Below, one piece after another: positions 58,011 to 64,000 of a DNA stretch of 64,000 nucleotides. Source of the DNA: Bradyrhizobium valentinum (GTDB taxonomy: Bacteria; Pseudomonadota; Alphaproteobacteria; Rhizobiales; Xanthobacteraceae); contig NZ_LLXX01000182.1 of NCBI RefSeq assembly GCF_001440405.1, positions 1 through 64,000 on the forward strand. Direction: 5' to 3'. The translations under genes and the position numbers were made by a program. How positions within the stretch are numbered: the stretch's first letter is position 1; every line of letters begins with the position of its first letter. The notes beneath the pieces were generated by a model, which did no database searches, had not been told where the DNA came from, and saw nothing but the letters and a program-made list of their open reading frames with translations.

Positions 58011-58036
58011 AAATGGGGGCGCGTGCGCCCCCATTT
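58011..58036 (-). terminator. Terminator after the RTX gene
   Basis: AAATGGGGGCGC (58011-58022) and GCGCCCCCATTT (58025-58036) make a perfect 12-bp stem with a 2-nt GT between the arms. It lies 25 bases past the RTX stop and 65 bases before the exporter start, with a T-rich stretch after it in the leftward direction (TTTGTATTG). It should end or weaken transcription between cargo and exporter genes. Confidence 0.75.
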
Positions 58037-58060
58037 AAAGGATCAATCCCGCGATGGACG

Positions 58061-61000
58061 TCAGGCGAAGCGGAAGTCGTCCACCGTGAGCGTGGCCTTG
58101 TTGACCCCGACGAGCGTGATGCTGGACCCGTCGCTGTACTCGATCTCCGTACCGATCTGGGTGTTCGATACCGCGCCCGACTGCATCAGCGCATTAAAAT
58201 CGGCAAATGCAGCGGCATCGAGCTGAATGACGTCATCCGAGCCGGCACCAGACTGGAAGTCGAACACGAGATCGCGTCCGTCCCCTCGCTGGAACACGAA
58301 GGTATCGTTACCCTGACCGCCGTAGAGCTGATCATTGCCCCGGCCGCCGGCCAGCGTATCGTTTCCGTTCTCACCGAACAGGATATCCCGGCCGGCTTCA
58401 CCACGCAGGATGTCCTTACCAGCGCCGCCAAACACGAAATCATTACCGGTCCCAGCATTGACGACGTCATCGCCGCCTTGGGCGAAGACAAAATCAGTCG
58501 AGCCACCTGCGTTGACGAGATCGACCCCTTCGGTACCAAATAGCAGGTTGCTACCGTTTGTGCCGTTGATCACGTTGGCGTCGGTCTCGCCAGTGACGGT
58601 CAGCGTGAAGTTTCCAGTCGATGCAGCGTTGGCGGCATCTCGCGCCGTGTAGCTGATCGAGACGGTGGCGCTTTCGCCCGTATTCAAGCCGTCGAACAGG
58701 TTGCCCGGAGTAAACTGTAGCTGGCCGCTTTGGTTGATCGTGAACGCGGACTGCGCGTTCGCGTTGCTCAGATTGATGCCAGATACCCCCGTCACCTCAA
58801 AGGCGGTCAAGGTTGGCGGTACACCATCCTCGACGTCGGAGTCGTTCGCCGTGAGGGCGAAGGCCTTCGACTGATTCTCGCCGACGGTCGCGACGTCATC
58901 CACCGTGACCGGCGCGTCGTTCACCGGGGCGACCGTCACGTTCACTACGGCGTCAACCGGCGGCGCAATGCCGTCGCTGACCTTGATGATGAAACTGTCG
59001 CTGCCGTTGAAATTAAGATCCGGCGTGTAGATGTACTGGCCCTGCGCATTGACGCTGACCGTGCCGTGCTGGGCAGTACCAGCCTGGTAGCTCAGCGCGT
59101 TGCCGTCCACATCGCTTGCGACGATCTGGCCGACCAGTTGGGTGTCCTCGTTCGTGTTCGCGGCAACCGGCGAGGTCGCCGTCGGCGCGTCGTTCACCGG
59201 TGCAACCGTCATGTTCACCACCACGTCAACCGGCGGCGCAATTCCGTCGCTGACCTTGATGATGAAGCTGTCGCTGCCATTGAAGTTCAGAGCCGGCGTG
59301 TAGGTGTACTGGCCCTGCGCATTGACGCTGACCGTGCCGTGCTGGGCGGCAGTACCGACCGCATAGCTCAGCGTGTCGCCTTCGGCGTCGGTCACTGCGA
59401 TCTGGCCAACGAGCTGAGTATCCTCGTTGGTCTGAACCGCAACCGGCGTGGTCGGTACCGGCGCATCGTTCACGGCTGTCACCGTGAAACTGACCTTGCC
59501 AATGTCCGAACCGCCGTTACCGTCGCTGAGGGTGTATTCGAACGAAGCGGCCCCGTTGAAGTTGGCGGCCGGCGTGAACCGGATGCCACCGACTACGATT
59601 TCGGCCGTGCCGCCCACGATATTGGCGAGAGCCGTGATGGAGAGCGCGTCAAGATCGGCGTCGGTATCGTTGCCGAGGATATCGGCGAGCGGGATGACGA
59701 ACGCTGCCGCATCTTCCGCAACGGTTGCTGCCGTGTCGTCGACTGCCAACGGCCCGCGATTCACGATCGCGCCGTTGATGCCGCTCCGATCGAGTTCCTG
59801 ACCGTTGGCGAAGGTCACCTTCTCGACGCCGCCGCCTACGCGCTGATCCTTCAACGTGATCACGCTGCCGTTGGACAGCTCGATCCGGGTGTCGTTACCA
59901 AACCGGCGGAACGTGACGTCCGCAGCATTGATGTCAACCAGCGCCAGCGTATCGGTATCGGCTGGGGTATTGGCCGCTTCGGTAATGATGTCGGAGCCGT
60001 CGCCCAGCTTGTAGGCATAAGCATCCGAACCCGCGCCGCCGTTGACATTATCGTTGCCAATGCCGCCGGCCAGCATGTCGTTGCCGTCATTGCCGCGAAG
60101 ACGATCGTCGCCGGCACCGCCCAGCACGGTATCATTACCCGCATCGCCGAAGACGAAATCATTGCCCTCGCCGCCCTCGAGACGGTCATTGCCGTCGCCA
60201 CCTTCGATGACGTCGTCACCGCCGCCGCCCAGCACGAGATCGTCGCCGCCAAGGCTACGAACGCGATCGTCACCGTTCTTGGCAAAGATCGAGTCTTTTG
60301 CGGTGGTACCGGAGAGGTCATCCTCACCGTCGGTTCCCATGATCGGCAGAACGGTGTCGTTGCCGCCGTTTGCAACCAGATTCTGGATGCGCTGATCCTG
60401 GGCCGGATCCGTATCTGCCTGCCCGAACGGGGTATCCGAGAAATTCGCCGCGAGATATTCGGCCAATGCGTCCTGCTCGAAGCCGTCGTCGGTGAACCTG
60501 CCGGCGCCAGTGCGGGCCGCTACGTCGTCTGCCGGCAGATTATCCGGAGACAGGTCGACGCGATTGGCAAACGCCGGGTTGGCCGCGATGTACTCGGCAA
60601 ACCGGAAGCCGTCGGGCCGGTTGAACCCGCCCGGAGCGTTGGGATTTGCCCCACCGATCAGGAAACTCAGCGTCACCATGCGGATCGCCGCCGGCGCATC
60701 CGCAACCACTTCGCCGTCGGCGACAATAACCGCGATCACATGCTCATTTTCATCGACCAGCGTGACCGAGCGAACCCGATCCCCCGCAGCGCGCGTCAGA
60801 TCATAGCTGAACCGGAGGCCGCCGACCTGGGCGAAGATGCCGCCCGGATTGGAAACACCGTTTTCAAGAGCCTCAAGCAGTTGCTGCGGCGTCAATGTGA
60901 CAAGGCTGAGCGCGTTGTTGAAGCGCAGCGAGTTCTCGATGTCGAGCTGGCTGACCTCGCCCGCTTCCTTGCCGACTTCCGGATTCGCAGCCGGCGGCAG

Positions 61001-64000
61001 TTCCGCGCCGTCGCCCTCGGAGCTGATCGACCCAATCGAGTCGCGGATGCCGCCGCCGTTCTTGATCGAGATCTGAACGGTGTCGTCATAGCCGGACTTG
61101 GCGTACCACAGGTTGGCATCGGCGGAGAGGTTACCGAGATTGGTTTCCTGCGAGCGCACCTCGCCACGTCGGCCTTCAAGGTATACATCGGTGCGGCCGA
61201 AGGTAACGGCATCCTTCTGGGTGATGATGCCGTCGATCACGGTTGTGATATCGCGCACTGTGTCACCACGCGAGCCCTCGGCGAACGGATCGATGCCGGA
61301 GCCTTCATAAACACGGGCCAGGCCTGCATCGTCAGTGGCATAGGCGCCATTGATGCTCGGATCGAGGCTGGCGGGAATGATGTCGCCGTTGGCATCGAAC
61401 TCGAGCACCAGCCGGCCGACATACTTGTAGTTGCCGTCGGTGTTGACGAGAACCGTGTTCTTGCCTTCCGCGTTGGTGATGATCTGGGCGTATTCGCCTT
61501 CGCTGACATCGCCCGGACGGAGAACGTCGTTGCTGTCGGAGAGCAGCGTGTTCGAGCCGCCGCCGATCACAACGTCGACGCCCTTGAGGAAGGTGATGAG
61601 CTTCTGCTCGTTCTTCAGCTCCTGCAACTGCGAAACGATTATGACCTTGTTCACGCCTTGGGCGATGACGGCATCGATCGCCGGCTGGATAATCGCTGCA
61701 AGCGCGATGAAGTCGGCGTCGGTTTCCAGTGTGCGCGGCCCGACGATCCGGACTCCGCCCGGCGTCGTGATGTCTTCGAACACCGGCGTGGTGACGCCGA
61801 CAACGCCGATCTTCTCGCCGTTTTCCTCTAGAATGGTAGACGGCGCGATCCGGCGGCCGCCGCTTGCGCCGACACCAAACGTCGCTTCAGTCAGCGGCGT
61901 GGTCTGGGCATTGGGCGCCAGGTCCGGCTCGCCGGCGAAGTTCAGGTTGGCGGCGAGATAGGCAAATTGGGTTCCTTCGTAGCCGCTCAGCGGGCCAGCC
62001 CCATCGGGATCGGCGGCGGGGCGGATGAGATTCTGCACATCGCGCGGACCCGGATCGAACTCGTGGTTGCCGATGACGGACGCCTCGATTCCGATCGAGT
62101 TCAGGATGCGGATATCGGCCCGGCCGATGCTCGGCGGGAAGAACGACGCCAGCGCCGGATCACTGGCTGCATTGAAGAACGGGCTCGGAATGTAATTGTC
62201 GCCCGACGCCAGCGTGATCGAGTTGGCAAACGTATCCTCGAGCCGGTCCACGATGGCTGCGAAGCGCGGCGCATCGTCGATCGCCTTCAGGCCTGCCTCG
62301 AAATCCGACGCGTGAAGGATCTGCAGCTTGTAGGTCAGCGGCGCCGCGACGGTGAAGTCGAGATCGTTCTGCGCGAGGCCAGTGAAAGCGTTGCCGGCGA
62401 CGTCGGTGATCACGCCCGACGCCAGCGTGACATCATAGGTCGCACCGGCAGCCAGATCGGCCGTCGGATTGATGGTGACGGTGTTGCCGGAGACGGTGAC
62501 CTGCGACGCATCGCCAATCGCAATCGTCCGCGTGTCTCCCGCACCGTTGCTGATGACGATGCTTCCGGTACCCGCCGCGACGGCTTCGTCGAAGGTGAGC
62601 ACGATGTTGTTTCCAGCCGCGACCGCAGTCGCATTGTCCGCCGGCGTCGCAGCGGTGAGCACGGGCCCCGTTGCATCGGTCAACTCAGCGGCCGTGAGCG
62701 TCCGATCCGCAAACTCGAACCGTTCGACATTCGAGACGGTGTCAATACCGTCCGATGAGCCAGTGCGGTTATCGGTGATGACGAACGAGCCACCCTGCAC
62801 AGTGACCGTGTAGTTGCTGCGCGCACCAGTGAACACTGCGACGTCGCCCGCCGCTCCGTTGCTGCCACCGTTAATGGCATCATTGCCGCTGCCACCGGCA
62901 ATGCGATCATCGCCGCCAAGGCCATCGATCGTGTCGTTGCCGGCGAGGCTCCCGCGCACGCCGAACTTCGCCGTATACGCGGCCTGGTCGAACACGTCAT
63001 TGCCTGAGGTTGCGATCGCAGCCGAACGGGACATCACGAGCGACGACACCGACGGATCGTGATCGGAGAGCTGGTCGATGAACTCCGAATTGATGTGCAC
63101 GATGTCGAACTGAGCGCTGTCAAACAGGTTGTTCGAAACCAGGATGTGATCCAGCGCCTGCGCATTGCCGTCGAAATTGTAGGAATACCGCTCGTTTTCC
63201 GGGAGTTTGCTGATCAGCTCCGAAAGCACTGCGGTGCCGGGCGCGAAGATGCTGGGAGTCCCGTCCGGGCTCGCGGTGGTGCGAGTGAGCTGTCCCGTGA
63301 TGAGATCGACCACCGGGAAGAACTGAAAGTCGTTCAGATCACCCAACACGACAATACGGTCGTCGGTCGCCGACGCGTTGGTCAGCAGCCCATCGACGAA
63401 CGCGTTGATCGTTTCGGCCTGCCCTTCACGCTCGTTCGAAGTGCCGGTCTGTTGCGCGGATCCGTTGATCGGGTCGGCGTAAAGCGGCAGGTCCAGCAAC
63501 GTGGTGTAAAGCGGCGCTGAACCGCCCTTCGAGGAGAGATGGTTGTTGACGGTCCAGAATGTGCCGCCCTGATCGTCGGTGTACCCCACGGGCGACCATT
63601 CCATCGGCAGCGACTTACGCGTGGCGGTGAAGTCGGTATTGCCCTGCCCGATCTGGTTGGCGCTCGCGAACTGCTGAACCTTCACGCCATCAGCGTCGCT
63701 GACAATATCCGTCAGGCCGTTGCGCGCAGTCGGCGAAACCGCCTCCGGATTGTACAGGTAGGCAACTCGCTGATTGCCGTTCGGGATACCCCCGATGTTG
63801 TCGATCGGCGGTGAGTCAATAGCGACATAGCGCGGTCCACCGGCAGCGACAATGGCATCGATGAGCTGCGACAAGGTCTGCGAAGCGCTTGTGGTGCTCG
63901 AGCTGGTGGCGCCGTCATTGTCCAGCACCTCCTGGAGCGCAATGATCTCGGGCGCCTTGAGGTTGCCGACGATAGCGTCTGCAAGACCGGCGAACTTGCT
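58061..64000 (-). CDS. RTX-type secreted nuclease/5'-nucleotidase multidomain protein (5' end beyond window)
   Basis: The frame is open to the right edge (1979 visible codons), so the N-terminus is missing. In visible order: an ExeM/NucH-type endonuclease/exonuclease/phosphatase domain (IIALQEV at residues 20-26, GDLNDF near 219, SDHDPS near 315); a short RTX block; an SbsA-like Ig domain; a 5'-nucleotidase catalytic and C-terminal domain (about 560-1210, with GNHEFD); a second RTX block (about 1225-1330); three or four cadherin/VCBS-like repeats (about 1410-1800); a third RTX block; and a C-terminal secretion signal ending VDDFRFA. RTX repeats bind Ca2+ and allow folding after type I export, and the exporter genes follow directly. 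The likely job is extracellular breakdown of DNA and nucleotides. Confidence 0.93.
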   Translation of the reverse strand, partial: SKFAGLADAIVGNLKAPEIIALQEVLDNDGATSSSTTSASQTLSQLIDAIVAAGGPRYVAIDSPPIDNIGGIPNGNQRVAYLYNPEAVSPTARNGLTDIVSDADGVKVQQFASANQIGQGNTDFTATRKSLPMEWSPVGYTDDQGGTFWTVNNHLSSKGGSAPLYTTLLDLPLYADPINGSAQQTGTSNEREGQAETINAFVDGLLTNASATDDRIVVLGDLNDFQFFPVVDLITGQLTRTTASPDGTPSIFAPGTAVLSELISKLPENERYSYNFDGNAQALDHILVSNNLFDSAQFDIVHINSEFIDQLSDHDPSVSSLVMSRSAAIATSGNDVFDQAAYTAKFGVRGSLAGNDTIDGLGGDDRIAGGSGNDAINGGSNGAAGDVAVFTGARSNYTVTVQGGSFVITDNRTGSSDGIDTVSNVERFEFADRTLTAAELTDATGPVLTAATPADNATAVAAGNNIVLTFDEAVAAGTGSIVISNGAGDTRTIAIGDASQVTVSGNTVTINPTADLAAGATYDVTLASGVITDVAGNAFTGLAQNDLDFTVAAPLTYKLQILHASDFEAGLKAIDDAPRFAAIVDRLEDTFANSITLASGDNYIPSPFFNAASDPALASFFPPSIGRADIRILNSIGIEASVIGNHEFDPGPRDVQNLIRPAADPDGAGPLSGYEGTQFAYLAANLNFAGEPDLAPNAQTTPLTEATFGVGASGGRRIAPSTILEENGEKIGVVGVTTPVFEDITTPGGVRIVGPRTLETDADFIALAAIIQPAIDAVIAQGVNKVIIVSQLQELKNEQKLITFLKGVDVVIGGGSNTLLSDSNDVLRPGDVSEGEYAQIITNAEGKNTVLVNTDGNYKYVGRLVLEFDANGDIIPASLDPSINGAYATDDAGLARVYEGSGIDPFAEGSRGDTVRDITTVIDGIITQKDAVTFGRTDVYLEGRRGEVRSQETNLGNLSADANLWYAKSGYDDTVQISIKNGGGIRDSIGSISSEGDGAELPPAANPEVGKEAGEVSQLDIENSLRFNNALSLVTLTPQQLLEALENGVSNPGGIFAQVGGLRFSYDLTRAAGDRVRSVTLVDENEHVIAVIVADGEVVADAPAAIRMVTLSFLIGGANPNAPGGFNRPDGFRFAEYIAANPAFANRVDLSPDNLPADDVAARTGAGRFTDDGFEQDALAEYLAANFSDTPFGQADTDPAQDQRIQNLVANGGNDTVLPIMGTDGEDDLSGTTAKDSIFAKNGDDRVRSLGGDDLVLGGGGDDVIEGGDGNDRLEGGEGNDFVFGDAGNDTVLGGAGDDRLRGNDGNDMLAGGIGNDNVNGGAGSDAYAYKLGDGSDIITEAANTPADTDTLALVDINAADVTFRRFGNDTRIELSNGSVITLKDQRVGGGVEKVTFANGQELDRSGINGAIVNRGPLAVDDTAATVAEDAAAFVIPLADILGNDTDADLDALSITALANIVGGTAEIVVGGIRFTPAANFNGAASFEYTLSDGNGGSDIGKVSFTVTAVNDAPVPTTPVAVQTNEDTQLVGQIAVTDAEGDTLSYAVGTAAQHGTVSVNAQGQYTYTPALNFNGSDSFIIKVSDGIAPPVDVVVNMTVAPVNDAPTATSPVAANTNEDTQLVGQIVASDVDGNALSYQAGTAQHGTVSVNAQGQYIYTPDLNFNGSDSFIIKVSDGIAPPVDAVVNVTVAPVNDAPVTVDDVATVGENQSKAFALTANDSDVEDGVPPTLTAFEVTGVSGINLSNANAQSAFTINQSGQLQFTPGNLFDGLNTGESATVSISYTARDAANAASTGNFTLTVTGETDANVINGTNGSNLLFGTEGVDLVNAGGSTDFVFAQGGDDVVNAGTGNDFVFGGAGKDILRGEAGRDILFGENGNDTLAGGRGNDQLYGGQGNDTFVFQRGDGRDLVFDFQSGAGSDDVIQLDAAAFADFNALMQSGAVSNTQIGTEIEYSDGSSITLVGVNKATLTVDDFRFA
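58911..59459. repeat. Tandem repeat within the RTX gene (two VCBS/cadherin-like units)
   Basis: Two adjacent units, 58911-59183 (273 nt) and 59184-59459 (276 nt), are nearly the same at DNA level and encode 91 and 92 residues. Both contain the string FNGSDSFIIKVSDG and differ by one Ala codon in the GTAQHG segment. A third, diverged copy lies at 59460-59750. The low divergence of the first two points to recent duplication or gene conversion. Confidence 0.8.

Noticed and set aside
58310..60340. Regularly spaced repeats that could suggest a CRISPR array
   Set aside because: The repeats are in frame and encode GGxGxDxxx RTX nonapeptides and VCBS-like units; there are no spacers and no cas genes.
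58730..61831. A long open frame on the + strand (1033 codons) opposite the RTX gene
   Set aside because: It lies entirely within the RTX/5'-nucleotidase gene, has no recognisable domain and is Arg/Asp/Val-rich as expected of an antisense frame of GC-rich coding DNA.

Overview
The window reads as chromosome of a GC-rich alphaproteobacterium, most likely Bradyrhizobium or a close Rhizobiales relative. The signs are the codon use, the intergenic palindromic element at 24715-24820 (which I recall from Bradyrhizobium-type genomes), the many Liv-type ABC transporter parts, and an aromatic/indolic acid catabolic locus typical of root-associated soil bacteria. I see no tRNA, rRNA, CRISPR array, transposase or phage gene. 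Organism and pathway names rest on motif reading and memory, not on a search.

Region 1 (1-19655, all minus strand) is a nonribosomal lipopeptide locus, probably for a siderophore. In transcription order it holds an MbtH-like protein, a type II thioesterase, a SyrP/TauD-type Fe(II)/2-oxoglutarate hydroxylase, a 3257-residue synthetase (fatty acyl-AMP ligase, ACP, C, A for Asp, PCP, E, C, A, PCP), and a second synthetase (C, A probably for Phe, PCP, C, A...) that runs off the left edge. A TonB-dependent siderophore receptor with its own promoter and terminator lies just upstream. The parts predict a fatty-acylated peptide carrying beta-hydroxy-aspartate as an iron ligand.

Region 2 (19997-51366) looks like one large catabolic locus for an aromatic, possibly indolic, acid. 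It contains an M20 amidohydrolase, two divergent CoA ligases, two paralogous Liv-type binding proteins around one Liv transporter (with LivM and LivG fused), a cyclase-family hydrolase, a thiolase with a DUF35-SDR fusion partner, Ohr, a racemase-like protein and an alpha/beta hydrolase with an altered triad. A leftward operon (43291 to 36764) carries an acyl-CoA dehydrogenase, a Rid protein, a gentisate-type ring-cleavage dioxygenase, a FAH-family hydrolase, a flavin reductase, an opine-type dehydrogenase and a 3-hydroxyacyl-CoA dehydrogenase. A divergent rightward operon (43569 to 51366) carries split indolepyruvate:ferredoxin oxidoreductase, a Rieske oxygenase with its reductase, an SDR and a MarR regulator. 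The order reductase-alpha-beta-SDR-MarR resembles auxin (indole-3-acetate) degradation loci (iac/iad type). A 15-bp motif occurs inside both divergent promoters and is a good candidate operator.

Region 3 (51463-64000, minus strand) is a type I secretion unit: a very large RTX protein joining an extracellular nuclease to a divergent 5'-nucleotidase, with C-terminal RTX repeats (5' end cut by the right edge), then its ABC exporter and HlyD-type adaptor, then an exported TPR-CHAT (caspase-like) protein. No TolC-like gene is in view. The secreted protein could serve extracellular DNA use or phosphorus scavenging.
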